From positions 1-64,000 of the forward strand of contig NZ_JARZHH010000048.1 in the NCBI RefSeq assembly GCF_029946515.1: 64,000 nt of DNA, read 5' to 3'. Positions 25,623 through 35,611 of the stretch are shown here, piece by piece. The stretch's first letter is position 1. Every line of letters begins with the position of its first letter. The translations under genes and the position numbers were made by a program. Under the pieces are notes generated by a model, which worked only from the letters and a program-made list of their open reading frames with translations, was not told the origin of the DNA and did not search any database. The DNA comes from Polyangium sp. 6x1. Its GTDB lineage: Bacteria; Myxococcota_A; Polyangia; Polyangiales; Polyangiaceae.

Positions 25623-27326
25623 CTATTTGCTGAGCGTGATCGGGATGTAGGCGAGGCGCATCTTGGACATCGTCCCGTCGCGCGTGTACCCCGCCAAACC
25701 GTAGAGGACGTTCCACCAGTGGCCGGTGGGCGATTGACCGTACGAGAAGAACGGGAAGAAGTGGAACTCCCATTCCGATCCGCGCGCGAGCTTCTTCTCG
25801 CGATAGAACGTGTTCAGGGCGAGCTGCGAGACGCCGTCCTGGTCGGCGAAGCGGAAGAAGCCCGGGAGCACGACGGTCGCGCGCGAGGTCGGCGAGGCGA
25901 AATCCCACACGAATGGCGCGAGCACGAGGTGCGACGATTGATTCGTGCGCCCCATGTGGAAGATGGGGAAGAAGTTCGCCGCCCAGCCAGTGGTGTCGGC
26001 GCGATAGCGGAAGAGCGGCGTGATCCAGGTCTCGTCGCTGAGGCCGTATCGCTGGAACCGGCCATAGAAGGGGAAGATCGCGAGCTCCTTGCCGCGCGGC
26101 GATTCGCCCTTGTAGAAGAACGGGAAGAAGAGCTTCCGATCGAGCCCGATGTCCGGATCACGGTAATGCCAGTAGAGCGGCGTGATCATCTCGAGCTCGG
26201 TGCGGCCCTGGTAATGGGCATAGCCCCAGGTCGCGAACGTCTTCTCGCCCTTCTCGCCGCGCTCCCACCAGAAGAGCGGCGTCACGAGCCGCGAGGCGTT
26301 GCCCTCGTAGCCATAATGAAAGAGCGGGAAGACCGTGAGGTGTTCCTTGTTCTTGCCCCAGGTGTGCCAGTAGAACGGCACGACGTGGCGGCTGTCGCCC
26401 TCGTTATCGTGGCGGCGGATGTACGGGCCCCAGACGTTGAGCCAGCTCTCGCCGATCTCGTTGTAACGATAATAATGGAGGAGCGGCGGGATGACCTCGT
26501 ATTCGGTCGTCTCGTTGCGGCCGTAGAAATAAAGGGGCGCGACGCCGAGGTCGATGTCGTCGGCGGTGCGCGTGTCGCACGCGGGGCCGCCCTTCCATTT
26601 GCAGAACATCGGGCCGACGATGTCGAGGCCGTCGTGATCCGTGTGCTGCGTGAACGTGAGCAGCGGCGGGATGTGCAGGTAGCTCTTCGTCCCCGTCTTC
26701 CCCTCGAAGAAGAGCGGGGGAAGGAGGTTCATGTGGCTCGCCGGCTTCTTCGCCGTCGCCTCGCTCTCCTGATGGACGTACGGGCCGACGACCGTCGTGC
26801 GGGTCTCGCCGTCACGCAATCGCCAGAACAGCGGGAAAAGGACGTCGGCGTCGGCCTTCGGGCTCCGGCGGTTGTAATAGAAGAGCCCGAAGAGGCTCGC
26901 GCGATCCTGCTCCTTCGGCTTCTTCCATTCGGCCCACAGGGGAAAGAGCGTGCGAAATTCGTATTTCGGGCTTTTCTCCGAGTACCACAGGCCATAAAAG
27001 CGACGCTCCGACGGCTCGAGCGCCGGCGTCGCCTCCGGATCGGCGCTCGATCCGAGCTGCTTCGCCACGGTGGGCGGGACCGCGAGCGGATCCTGCGGCA
27101 GCGAGGGCTCCTGCGTCTGGAGCTGCTGGGACTCGTCCGCGCCGGAGGCTGCGTGCGTCTGCGGCTGGTCCGAAGGCGCTTGCTTCGGGCGCCCTTGCGG
27201 CGGAGGACCGCCAGGCGGCCCGCCCGGGCCCATGCCGCCCTGCGCGTACGAGACCGCCGGGACCGCGACGAGCGCCGCGATCACGAGGGAGGCCAGCGAG
27301 GTGCCGCGCCGTCGAAGGACGCTCAC
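25623..27326 (-). CDS. Secreted aromatic-repeat protein, unknown
   Basis: 567 residues from GTG 27326, which overlaps the hisS stop by GTGA. Signal peptide LVIAALVAVPAVSYAQ, a Gly/Pro/Gln-rich segment (about 30-85), then about ten repeats of roughly 35-45 residues built around a motif like L-x-P-L-F-W/Y followed by charged turns (TLFPLWAEWKK, DVLFPLFWRLRD, GVAPLYFYGRNE, TVFPLFHYGYEG, ITPLYWHYRD). The regular strand-turn rhythm suggests a beta-propeller or a beta-barrel/solenoid in the envelope. I do not know the family. The pairing with hisS is probably positional only. Confidence 0.7.
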   Translation of the reverse strand: MSVLRRRGTSLASLVIAALVAVPAVSYAQGGMGPGGPPGGPPPQGRPKQAPSDQPQTHAASGADESQQLQTQEPSLPQDPLAVPPTVAKQLGSSADPEATPALEPSERRFYGLWYSEKSPKYEFRTLFPLWAEWKKPKEQDRASLFGLFYYNRRSPKADADVLFPLFWRLRDGETRTTVVGPYVHQESEATAKKPASHMNLLPPLFFEGKTGTKSYLHIPPLLTFTQHTDHDGLDIVGPMFCKWKGGPACDTRTADDIDLGVAPLYFYGRNETTEYEVIPPLLHYYRYNEIGESWLNVWGPYIRRHDNEGDSRHVVPFYWHTWGKNKEHLTVFPLFHYGYEGNASRLVTPLFWWERGEKGEKTFATWGYAHYQGRTELEMITPLYWHYRDPDIGLDRKLFFPFFYKGESPRGKELAIFPFYGRFQRYGLSDETWITPLFRYRADTTGWAANFFPIFHMGRTNQSSHLVLAPFVWDFASPTSRATVVLPGFFRFADQDGVSQLALNTFYREKKLARGSEWEFHFFPFFSYGQSPTGHWWNVLYGLAGYTRDGTMSKMRLAYIPITLSK

Positions 27327-28612
27327 CGCGCCTCGCCCGGCGGAGGAGACGCCTCGGCCCGCGCCCGCGCCGCGAGGACGTCCGCCGCGTCCGCGAGCGG
27401 CACCTCGTCCTGCTTGTGTGCCGCGAGCTCCTTCACCGACACGACACCCTTTTCGAGCTCGCCGTCGCCGAGGATCACGCAGAGCTTCGCGCCGAGCGCG
27501 TCGGCGCGGCGGAGCATCGCCTTGAGGCGTCCGCCGCGGCCGTCGACCTCGACACGCACGCCGCGCGCGCGGAGGTCGCGGCCGAGCACGAGCGCGCGGC
27601 TCGTGCACGCGTCCGAGAGTGGCGCGACGTAGATCGCGGGGCGCTCGCGCGACGCCTCGCCGGGCATCAACGTGAGCAGCCGCTCGATGCCCATCGCGAA
27701 GCCGATCGCGGGCACGCTCGGGCCGCCGAGGCCCTCGATCATGTTGTCGTAGCGGCCTCCACCGACGACCGTGCTCTGCGCGCCGAGATCACCTGCGGTC
27801 GTGACGAACTCGAAGAGCGTGCGCGTGTAGTAGTCGAGGCCGCGCACGAGCGTGGGGTCGACGATGTACCGCACGCCGAGCGCGTCGAGGTGGCGGCGCA
27901 CGCCCGCGAAGTGCGCAGCGTCGGCCTCGTCGAGCAGCTCGAGGATCGAGGGCGCGCCCTTCGAGGCCTCGCGATCACGCGGGTCCTTCGAGTCGAGGAT
28001 GCGCAGCGGGTTCTTCTCCAGCCGGCGCTGCGAGTCCTCGGAGAGTTTGTCCTTCATCGGCGTGAAGTACGAGACGAGCGCGTCGCGGTAGCGCGCGCGT
28101 GTGCCCGACGCGCCGAGCGAGTTGAGCCGCACCTCGATGTTGCCGATGCCGAGCCCCGTGTTCAGCAGCGAGAGGATCATCTCGATCATCTCGGCGTCGG
28201 CGAGGGGACCCGCGTCGCCGTAGAGCTCGCAGCCCGCCTGATAAAACTGCCGGTAGCGGCCCTTCGCCGGGCGTTCGCCGCGGAACATCGGGCCGAGGTA
28301 GTACCAGCGCGAGGCGGGCTCCTTCGTGTGGATCTTGTGCTCGACGTACGCGCGCGCCGCGCCGGCCGTGCCTTCGGGGCGCACGGTGAGCTCGTCGCCG
28401 TGCCGCGCGAACGAGTACATCTCCTTCTCGACGACGTCGGTCGTCTCGCCGATCTGCCGCGAGAAGAGCGCGGTGTGTTCGAGGATCGGCGTGCGCACCT
28501 CGTCGTAGCCGTACCGAGCGACGTGCTCGCGGAACGCCTGCTCGAGGCGCTGCCAGCGCGCCGCCTCGTCCGGCAGGATGTCGTTCATCCCCTTGACCGC
28601 GCGAAGTTCCAT
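27323..28612 (-). CDS. hisS: Histidyl-tRNA synthetase
   Basis: 429 residues, class II aaRS. Starts with the conserved VKGMNDILPDE. Motif 2 is GPMFRGERPAKGRYRQFYQ; histidine-specific VRGLDYYTRTLFEF and motif 3 GFAMGIERLL are present, and the C-terminal anticodon-binding domain starts near 335 (AIYVAPLSD). Charges tRNA-His, including the tRNA-His gene of this window at 59816. It is divergent from ruvX. Confidence 0.96.
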   Translation of the reverse strand: MELRAVKGMNDILPDEAARWQRLEQAFREHVARYGYDEVRTPILEHTALFSRQIGETTDVVEKEMYSFARHGDELTVRPEGTAGAARAYVEHKIHTKEPASRWYYLGPMFRGERPAKGRYRQFYQAGCELYGDAGPLADAEMIEMILSLLNTGLGIGNIEVRLNSLGASGTRARYRDALVSYFTPMKDKLSEDSQRRLEKNPLRILDSKDPRDREASKGAPSILELLDEADAAHFAGVRRHLDALGVRYIVDPTLVRGLDYYTRTLFEFVTTAGDLGAQSTVVGGGRYDNMIEGLGGPSVPAIGFAMGIERLLTLMPGEASRERPAIYVAPLSDACTSRALVLGRDLRARGVRVEVDGRGGRLKAMLRRADALGAKLCVILGDGELEKGVVSVKELAAHKQDEVPLADAADVLAARARAEASPPPGEAR

Positions 28613-28704
28613 GTCCGCCGCGGCTTATGGTCGGAGAGCCGAGAAGGGTCAAGCTTTGCCGACCTCTTGACGTACGACGGGGTCTGTCCTCCCTTGTCCC
28701 GGGT

Positions 28705-29268
28705 ATGGCAGAGCGTCCTGGCCGTCCCCCGAACCTTGGGGGCTCCGCTCCGACAAGCGGAGCTGTGCCCCTAAACCCCCCGAACCCCCCGCGTGTATGC
28801 GCGCTCGACCTGGGCAAGGCCCGGGTGGGCGTGGCCATCGCCGACGAGCTCGGGCTGCTCGCGCACCCCCGGCCCCCGCTCGACGGGCGCGACAAAAAGG
28901 CGCTGATTCGCGCCCTTGGCGAGCTCGCCCGCGAGGAGGGGGTGGGCCTCTTCCTGGTCGGCCTGCCGCTCGACATGTCCGGCGAGCACGGCCCCATGGC
29001 GACGCGCGCCGCGGACCTCGCCCAGGAGATCGGCCAGGCCACGGGCGTGCCCGTGGAGCTCTTCGACGAACGCTGGACGACCGTGGAGGCGGCCCGGAAG
29101 CTCCGGGAGAGCGGGACCTCGGGCAAGCGGCAAAAGGGCGTCATCGACGGCATGGCCGCCGCCGTGATGCTCCAGGCCTACCTCGATCGATCCCAGGGCC
29201 TCGGCAGCGCCGCCACGCTCGTCATGCCGCCGCCCCCGCCGCCCCGCGGACGGGGAGGGAGGCGCTAG
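28705..29268 (+). CDS. ruvX: RuvX/YqgF Holliday-junction resolvase-like RNase H fold
   Basis: 187 residues from the ATG at 28705; the conserved domain begins near residue 29 with ALDLGKARVGVAIADELG, so the N-terminal extension of about 27 Pro-rich residues may not be real. Other motifs are VGLPLDMSGEHG and DERWTTVEA, with acidic residues of the RNase H-like site. The family has roles in pre-16S rRNA processing as well as resolvase-like activity. Its stop TAG and the convergent kinase stop share CTAG at 29265-29268, so the two genes overlap by 4 bases. Confidence 0.85.
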   Translation: MAERPGRPPNLGGSAPTSGAVPLNPPNPPRVCALDLGKARVGVAIADELGLLAHPRPPLDGRDKKALIRALGELAREEGVGLFLVGLPLDMSGEHGPMATRAADLAQEIGQATGVPVELFDERWTTVEAARKLRESGTSGKRQKGVIDGMAAAVMLQAYLDRSQGLGSAATLVMPPPPPPRGRGGRR

Positions 29269-30926
29269 GCCGCCTTCTTGTTGTCGTCGAGCATCATGTG
29301 CGCCGTGAGCGCCGCGATGAGCGCGATGACGAGCAGGAGCACGTCCCAGACTGGCCACGCCACGCCGACGGCGCGCCGGAGCAGCACGGACTCGATGAGC
29401 CGCACGAGCATCGAGCCGAACCCGTAGGCGCAGAGGCCCACGACCACGGGGCGACGCAGCCGTCCGAGCATCTCGATCGCCTTCACCGTGTTGTCCCAGA
29501 CCGCCTTCCGGAGGTGGCGGATGAGCAGGATGATCGGCGTCGCGAGCGCGACCGGGATGAGGAGCAGGAGCAGGACGGACTCCGAGACGGTCAGGTTCGC
29601 CGTCGCGCCGCCGCCGCGGGTGATGCGGAAGATGGATGCCGCGGTCGTGATGAGGCCGCCGAGCGTGAAGAAGACGCCGAGCGCCGTCATGAGCACGAGC
29701 ATCGGCCGCGCCATCGTGGCCTCTTGCTGCTGCTTGATGAAGAGGGCCGACGGGCGCGTCAGGGTCCCGGTCGCGGTCGCGTCGCCGACGGGGACCATCG
29801 CGGCGCTGGCTTGCTCGTCCGTATCCCAGGGCGCGAGATCGGCGTCGAGCTCGGCCATGCTCTGGTGACGATCGTCCGGCTCCTTGGCCATCGCGCGCTG
29901 GACGACCATCTCCAGCGTCTCGGGGATGCTCGGCTCGAGCGAGCGCGGACGCGGCGGGTCCTCGGAGAGCACCGCCATGAGCGTCGCGGCCGGATCGCCG
30001 TTGTCGAACGGACGCTTGCCCGTGAGGGCGCAGTAGAGCATCGCGCCCACGGCGTAGATGTCGGCGCGGTGGTCGACGCGCTGACCACGTGCCTGCTCCG
30101 GCGCCATGTACGAGGGCGTGCCCATGATCATGCCCGTGCGCGTGAGCGCCTTGCCCGTCGCGTTGTCCTCGATCTTCGAGATGCCGAAGTCGATCACCTT
30201 CGCGGTGGGGCGGTTCAGGTCACCGATCAGGAACACGTTCTCGGGCTTCATGTCGCGATGCACGACGCCCTTCGCGTGCGCGGCGGCGAGCGCCTTGCAG
30301 ACCTGCCGGACGATGCGGATGGCCTGCGGCACGGGCATCTTGCCCAGCTGCGTCAGCAGGTCGGCGAACTCCTTGCCGTCGAGCAGCTCGCTGATGATGA
30401 AGGGGCGCCCGTCGCTCGTGCGATCGATGTCGTAGACGTCGATGACGTGGGGGCTCTTGATCTGCGCCGCGGCCTCGGCCTCGCGCTGGAAGCGGGAGAG
30501 CACGTCGGGCTGACGCGCGTACTCCGGGTGCAGCATCTTGATGGCGAAGCGCTTCGAGCCGATGCGCGTGTGGCGCGCCTCGTAGACGCGGCCCATGCCG
30601 CCTTCGCCGATCACGCGCACGATGGTGTACGACTCGCGCAGCGTCTGGCCGACGAGCTCGTCTTGCGTCTCCTCCGCGAGCTCGGCGCCGTCCTTCGGGC
30701 AGACCTTGTACTCGCCCGGATAGCGGCTGTTGCACGTCGGACAGATGCGCTGCGGGGCGGCGACGCCTGCGACGAACGAGTCGGCCGATCCGTACCCGGT
30801 GGCCGCGGAGCCGATCCCGGTGAGATTCGTCGTCGCGGGGCCCACGACGATCGACGGCTGGGCCGACGAGGACGCAGCCATATGGGGAGAAGCCCCCGAA
30901 TCGGGGGGCCGAAAATTGCCGGCCAT
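29265..30926 (-). CDS. Membrane Ser/Thr kinase with N-terminal zinc ribbon
   Basis: 553 residues from ATG 30926 (30881 and 30968 are alternatives; no strong Shine-Dalgarno). A CPTC...CPKDG zinc-ribbon-like pair lies around 62-81, before the kinase domain (about 95-365): [42 protein letters not shown]. After a linker the C-terminal 170 residues have four hydrophobic segments, ending [11 protein letters not shown]. So the kinase is cytoplasmic and tethered by a C-terminal membrane bundle, unlike the usual single-span receptor kinases. Targets unknown. Confidence 0.88.
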   Translation of the reverse strand: MAGNFRPPDSGASPHMAASSSAQPSIVVGPATTNLTGIGSAATGYGSADSFVAGVAAPQRICPTCNSRYPGEYKVCPKDGAELAEETQDELVGQTLRESYTIVRVIGEGGMGRVYEARHTRIGSKRFAIKMLHPEYARQPDVLSRFQREAEAAAQIKSPHVIDVYDIDRTSDGRPFIISELLDGKEFADLLTQLGKMPVPQAIRIVRQVCKALAAAHAKGVVHRDMKPENVFLIGDLNRPTAKVIDFGISKIEDNATGKALTRTGMIMGTPSYMAPEQARGQRVDHRADIYAVGAMLYCALTGKRPFDNGDPAATLMAVLSEDPPRPRSLEPSIPETLEMVVQRAMAKEPDDRHQSMAELDADLAPWDTDEQASAAMVPVGDATATGTLTRPSALFIKQQQEATMARPMLVLMTALGVFFTLGGLITTAASIFRITRGGGATANLTVSESVLLLLLIPVALATPIILLIRHLRKAVWDNTVKAIEMLGRLRRPVVVGLCAYGFGSMLVRLIESVLLRRAVGVAWPVWDVLLLVIALIAALTAHMMLDDNKKAA

Positions 30927-31168
30927 CGCGACGCAGACTAGCGGAAGTCGGCTGGCCGAGGGGGACAATCCCGCCGCAAACCTCGCTCGCTCGCCCCTCG
31001 GCGTTCCGTCCCGTTGACCGACCGGGCGAGATGCGTATACTCCGCCTCCGTTTTTCGTTCGGCCCGATCACGTGGGCACGCGCCGCTCCGGGCGCGCGCT
31101 CGCCGTCGGGCGTCACTTGGCGATCCGGCGCTCGGCAGCGCAAGGATACGCCGAGGAGCAGAAGACCG

Positions 31169-31435
31169 ATGCTTCATCCGATTCACAAGACGACGATCAT
31201 CGACAAGTTCCGCACCCACGAGGGCGACACCGGTTCGCCCGAGGTGCAGATCGCGCTCCTCAGCGAGCGGATCACGCAGCTCACGGAGCACTTCAAGACG
31301 CACAAGAAGGACCACCACTCGCGTCGTGGTCTCCTCAAGCTCGTCAGCCAGCGCCGCCGCCAGCTCGACTACTTGAAGAAGATCGACATCGAGCGCTACC
31401 GGTCGCTCATCAGCCGCCTCAACATCCGCAAGTAA
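31169..31435 (+). CDS. rpsO: 30S ribosomal protein S15
   Basis: 88 residues, standard length. Conserved S15 signature: [41 protein letters not shown] and [10 protein letters not shown]15 binds 16S rRNA early in 30S assembly. GAGGAG at 31153-31158 is the ribosome binding site. The rpsO-pnp order is the classical bacterial one; a terminator sits between the two here. Confidence 0.98.
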   Translation: MLHPIHKTTIIDKFRTHEGDTGSPEVQIALLSERITQLTEHFKTHKKDHHSRRGLLKLVSQRRRQLDYLKKIDIERYRSLISRLNIRK

Positions 31436-31456
31436 GCGTTCGAACACGCGAACGAC

Positions 31457-31497
31457 GAGAGGGCTCGCTCCTTGGGAGTGGGCCCTCTTCGCTTTTT
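31457..31497 (+). terminator. Rho-independent terminator after rpsO
   Basis: Stem GAGAGGGCTCGCTCC with GGAGTGGGCCCTCTTC, a TTG loop, followed by GCTTTTTG. It should end or reduce rpsO transcription before pnp. Confidence 0.85.
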
Positions 31498-31805
31498 GTG
31501 CCGTTTGTCCGTCCGGCTTATCGAAGTGCTTCCGGAAGAACGGCGCGCCGCTCCGCCGAAAAAAGTGGCGGGTTCGAGCGGGAGGCTCTACACAGAGAGC
31601 CGAAATACGTCGGTTTGGACAATAGTACGGGACGCGGGGGCGTTCCCCAGAGGCCGTGAGCGCTACGGAGCGTCTTCGTCTTCGCTTCGTGCCCAGCAGC
31701 GCCGCTGCTCCTGGGCAGGAATCGAGGAAGAAGATCCGCCTTGCGCTTGGATGTCACGGGTCTTCGGGAGCGCGATCGCGCACCGCGAGAGAGAGCGCAA
31801 GACAC
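31498..31805 (+). other. pnp leader region, no gene seen
   Basis: No convincing reading frame. It holds a hairpin at 31691-31716 (GCCCAG-CAGC with GCTG-CTC-CTGGGC) about 90 bases before the pnp start. In enteric bacteria a leader stem is cut by RNase III for PNPase autoregulation; this one may be analogous, but that is inference. Confidence 0.4.
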
Positions 31806-34076
31806 ATGTACGTTCGTGAATCCGTCATGGTCGGCGGCCGAGCCCTCACGCTCGAGACCGGCCGTCTGGCCAAGCAAGCCCATGGATCCGTCCTGGTCAC
31901 CTACGGGGAGACCATGGTCCTCGTGACCGCGGTGTCGCAAGACGAGCGGCCCGGGCTCGATTTCTTCCCCCTCACCTGTGAGTTCGTCGAGAAGACGTAC
32001 GCCGCCGGCAAGATCCCGGGCGGCTTCTTCAAGCGCGAGGCGCGCCAGCGCGACGAGGAGATCCTCGCCTGCCGCATCATGGACCGCCCGCTCCGCCCGC
32101 TCTTCCCCGATGGCTTCAAGAAGGACACGCAGATCATCGCGACCGTCCTCTCGAGCGACAAGCAGAACAAGGCCGACGTCCTCGCGCTGACGGGCGCGAG
32201 CGCGGCGTTGCACATCTCGGACATCCCGTGGAACGGGCCCATCGTCGGCGTGCGCGTTGGCCGCAAGGCCGGCGAGTTCGTGGCGTATCCGACCGCGGCC
32301 GAGATCGAGGAGTGCGACATCGACCTCGTCGTCGCCTGCTCGCGCGACGCGATCGTGATGGTCGAGGGCGGCGCCGCCGAGGCGACCGAGAGCGACATCA
32401 TCGACGCGCTCATGTTCGCGCACGAGACGGCGCAGCCGGTGATCGACCTCATCGAGCGCGTCCGCCAGGCCGTGGGCAAGCCGAAGAAGGCGTTCCAGGC
32501 GCCGCAGCTCGAGGACGCGATCAAGACGCGCGTCGCCGAGATCGTCGACAACGACCTCAAGTCCGCGACCCGCGTGACCGACAAGAAGGCGCGCTACGAG
32601 GGGTACTCGACGCTCAAGAAGAAGCTCGGCGAGGCGTTGCTCGCGGAGCTCGGCGCGGAGAAGTACGTCGCGAACGAGAAGCTCATCAAGGCGGAGTTCG
32701 AGGAGCGCAAGGCGCACGTCGTCCGCACCTACGTGCTCGACGAGGGCAAGCGCATCGACGGCCGCGACACGCGGACGATCCGGCCGATCATGTGCGAGGC
32801 GGGGCTGCTCCCGCGCGTGCACGGCAGCGCGCTCTTCCAGCGCGGCGAGACGCAGGCGATCGTGACGACGACGCTCGGCACCTCGACGGACGAGCAGAAG
32901 ATCGATGGCCTGATGGGGGAGAGCTGGAAGCGCTTCTACCTCCACTACAACTTCCCGCCCTTCTCGACGGGCGAGACGAAGCCGATGCGCGGCCCCGGCC
33001 GGCGCGAGATCGGGCACGGCGCTCTCGCCGAGCGCGCGCTCTCCCGCATGATCCCCGCGCAGGAGCAGTTCCCCTACACGATCCGCATCGTGAGCGAGAC
33101 GCTCGAGTCGAACGGCTCGTCGTCGATGGCGGCCGTCTGCGGCGGCTGCCTCTCGCTCATGGACGCGGGCGTGCCGATCAAGTCGGCCGTCGCCGGCATC
33201 GCGATGGGCCTCATCGCCGAGGACAACAAGTACGCGATCCTGAGCGACATCCTCGGCGACGAGGATCACCTCGGCGACATGGACTTCAAGGTCTGCGGCA
33301 CGGCGCGCGGCGTGACGGCGATCCAGATGGACATCAAGATCGCGGGCCTGTCGCGGGCGATCCTCGCGCAGGCGCTCGATCAGGCGCGCGAGGGCCGACT
33401 GCACATCCTCGGCAAGATGCTGGAGGCGCTGCCGGCGCCGCGGCCCGATCTCAGCCAGTACGCGCCGCGCATCACGACGATCAAGGTCAAGCCCGACCAG
33501 ATCCGCCTGATCATCGGCCCCGGTGGCAAGACCATCAAGGGCATCGTCGACCAGACGGGCGTGGCGATCGACGTGGAGGACGACGGCACGGTGAACGTGG
33601 CGTCGGCGGACTCGGAGGCCGTGAAGAGGGCGCTCGACATCATCAAGGGCCTCACGGCGGAGCCCGAGGTCGGCGCGGTCTACAAGGGCACGGTCAAGCG
33701 CATCACGGACTTCGGCGCGTTCGTCGAGATCCTCCCGGGCACCGACGGCCTCGTGCACATCTCGGAGCTCGCGCACACGCGCGTCGAGCGTGTCGAGGAC
33801 GTGGTGAAGGAAGGCGACACGGTCGAGGTGAAGGTCGTGAGCGTCGACCGCGAGGGCAAGATCCGCCTGAGCCGCCGCGAGGTGCTGCCGCTCCCGGAGG
33901 GTGAAGCCGGCGTGGAGGCGAAGGCGCGGCTCGATCAGGCGCGCGAGCGAGACGCCAGCGGGCCGCCGCCGCGTCGGGATGGTCCGCCGCGCGGCGATCG
34001 TCCGCCGCGCCGGGATGGTGGTGGTGATCGCGGGGATCGTCCGCGTGGCGATCGTCCGCCGCGCGATCGTCGCTGA
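31806..34076 (+). CDS. pnp: Polynucleotide phosphorylase
   Basis: 756 residues from ATG 31806 ([19 protein letters not shown]). Two RNase PH domains are seen (about 1-230 and 310-545) with the catalytic region [16 protein letters not shown], then KH (about 555-620, [12 protein letters not shown]) and S1 (about 625-695, [15 protein letters not shown]), and a basic Arg/Asp/Pro-rich tail of about 60 residues that is longer than usual. 3'-5' phosphorolytic exoribonuclease. In Deinococcus radiodurans PNPase is tethered to Rsr/Ro60 by a Y RNA, so its presence in the same window as a Ro60 gene is of interest, although the two are 26 kb apart. Confidence 0.97.
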   Translation: MYVRESVMVGGRALTLETGRLAKQAHGSVLVTYGETMVLVTAVSQDERPGLDFFPLTCEFVEKTYAAGKIPGGFFKREARQRDEEILACRIMDRPLRPLFPDGFKKDTQIIATVLSSDKQNKADVLALTGASAALHISDIPWNGPIVGVRVGRKAGEFVAYPTAAEIEECDIDLVVACSRDAIVMVEGGAAEATESDIIDALMFAHETAQPVIDLIERVRQAVGKPKKAFQAPQLEDAIKTRVAEIVDNDLKSATRVTDKKARYEGYSTLKKKLGEALLAELGAEKYVANEKLIKAEFEERKAHVVRTYVLDEGKRIDGRDTRTIRPIMCEAGLLPRVHGSALFQRGETQAIVTTTLGTSTDEQKIDGLMGESWKRFYLHYNFPPFSTGETKPMRGPGRREIGHGALAERALSRMIPAQEQFPYTIRIVSETLESNGSSSMAAVCGGCLSLMDAGVPIKSAVAGIAMGLIAEDNKYAILSDILGDEDHLGDMDFKVCGTARGVTAIQMDIKIAGLSRAILAQALDQAREGRLHILGKMLEALPAPRPDLSQYAPRITTIKVKPDQIRLIIGPGGKTIKGIVDQTGVAIDVEDDGTVNVASADSEAVKRALDIIKGLTAEPEVGAVYKGTVKRITDFGAFVEILPGTDGLVHISELAHTRVERVEDVVKEGDTVEVKVVSVDREGKIRLSRREVLPLPEGEAGVEAKARLDQARERDASGPPPRRDGPPRGDRPPRRDGGGDRGDRPRGDRPPRDRR

Positions 34077-34092
34077 CCGCGCCGCATGCGTG

Positions 34093-34132
34093 AAAGGGGG
34101 CGGGCCTTCCGGGCTCGCCCCCTTCGCTTTTT
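34093..34132 (+). terminator. Terminator after pnp
   Basis: Stem AAGGGGGCG with CGCCCCCTT, inner pairs GGCC/GGGC-like, then GCTTTTTG. It ends 2 bases before the convergent lysA stop, so it may serve both strands. Confidence 0.85.
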
Positions 34133-34133
34133 G

Positions 34134-35441
34134 TCAGCCGAAGAGGCGGGACGCCGCCCACGCCGCCGCGTCACGCGAGCGATGAATCGTCGCCACACGC
34201 CCGCCCGCGAGGAAGATCTCCGTCGGCAACCCGCGCCCGTTGTACTCGCTCGCCATCACGAAGCCGTAGGCGCCGGCGTCGCGGAGGATCACCGCGCGCG
34301 GCAGCGGCTCCGCGAAGGGGTGCTCGCCGAAGTCGTCGGAGCTCTCGCAGACGGGCCCCACGACGCGATAGCCGGGCGCTGCGCCTTCCGCGGGCGGAGG
34401 CGCGTCGATCGGCTCGATGCGGTGCTTGGCGCCGTAGAGCGCGGGGCGGACGAGATCGTTCATGCCCGCGTCGATCATGAGCCACCGCCGCGCAGGCTCT
34501 CCCCGCGAGCGCTTCGCCATCACCACGCTCGCGCAGAGCACGCCGTACGGCGCCACGAGCGCGCGCCCCGGCTCGACGACGATCCGCGTGCCGCCGAAGC
34601 CACGCTCCGCGACGAGGCGGCTCGCCGCGCGCGCGAAATCCGCGGGCGTGACGGGGCAACCCGCGCCGTAGTCGATCCCGTAGCCGCCGCCGAGATCGAG
34701 GTACGCGAGGGGCTTGCCCGCCGCGCGACGCTCGGCCGCGAGGTCGAGCACCACGCGCGCGCCTTCGAGGTACTCGTCCGTGCGCGTGAGCTGCGAGCCG
34801 ATGTGACAGCCGAGGCCCATGAGCTCGAGCGCCCCCTCGGCTGCGTCGATCGCTTCGTACGCCGCCGGAAGATCGGCGAGCGCGATGCCGAACTTCGCCT
34901 CGTCGTGGCCCGTCGCCACGTGCGCGTGCGTGTCGGCCTCGATGCTCGGGTTCACGCGGAAGGCCACGCGCGCCTTGCGGCCGAGCGCGCGGGCGCGGGC
35001 CGCGGCGCGTGGGATCTCCTCGACGCTCTCCATCTGCAGCGCGAGGATCCCGCGGTCCCCTGCGCCGATCGCCTGATCGATCTCGCGCGTGGTCTTGGCG
35101 ACGCCGCTGAACAGGATCGAATCCGCGGGGATGCCCGCGCCGAGCGCCACGGCGAGCTCGCCGCCGGAGACCACCTCGGCTCCGCAGCCCGCGGCGCCGA
35201 GTGCGCGCACGATGGGGCCCGCCGTGTTCGCCTTGACGGCGTAGGCGATCAAGTGCGGCGCGCCTTCGAACCCCGCGGCGAGGTTCCGGGCTGCCTGCAC
35301 GATCGCGTCCACGTCGTACACGTAGGCGGGGGTGCGCGGTCGTTCTGCGCCTTCTTGTGGGGACTCCGCCCCGAGGTCGAGGAGGTCCTCGAGGCGGAGG
35401 CCGCCCATCGTGGCGGCCCCGCGCGCGTCGCGTGTCAGCAT
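34134..35441 (-). CDS. lysA: Diaminopimelate decarboxylase
   Basis: 435 residues. Fold-III PLP enzyme that makes lysine from meso-DAP. The PLP lysine is Lys70 in IAYAVKANT; the phosphate-binding GGGYG and EPGRALVA are present; GPVCESSDDF provides the active-site Cys of the second subunit. HIGSQL is also typical. An N-terminal extension of about 30 residues precedes TPAYVYD, and the ATG at 35441 has a poor ribosome binding site. Convergent with pnp and divergent from pyk. Confidence 0.94.
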   Translation of the reverse strand: MLTRDARGAATMGGLRLEDLLDLGAESPQEGAERPRTPAYVYDVDAIVQAARNLAAGFEGAPHLIAYAVKANTAGPIVRALGAAGCGAEVVSGGELAVALGAGIPADSILFSGVAKTTREIDQAIGAGDRGILALQMESVEEIPRAAARARALGRKARVAFRVNPSIEADTHAHVATGHDEAKFGIALADLPAAYEAIDAAEGALELMGLGCHIGSQLTRTDEYLEGARVVLDLAAERRAAGKPLAYLDLGGGYGIDYGAGCPVTPADFARAASRLVAERGFGGTRIVVEPGRALVAPYGVLCASVVMAKRSRGEPARRWLMIDAGMNDLVRPALYGAKHRIEPIDAPPPAEGAAPGYRVVGPVCESSDDFGEHPFAEPLPRAVILRDAGAYGFVMASEYNGRGLPTEIFLAGGRVATIHRSRDAAAWAASRLFG

Positions 35442-35611
35442 GGGCCTCGGGTAGCGCGGCGCGGGCAGGGGGTAAAGCCGGCATGGCGCGGGGCGTCGGG
35501 CGGGCTCGTCCCGGCGACCCGGACGACCCGCCGTTCCACGTCGGACGGCTCACGGAGGTTCCCGGCGGAAGGCCCCTGTTAGCGGCGCGGACGTCGTGCC
35601 ATGCTGCGCCC

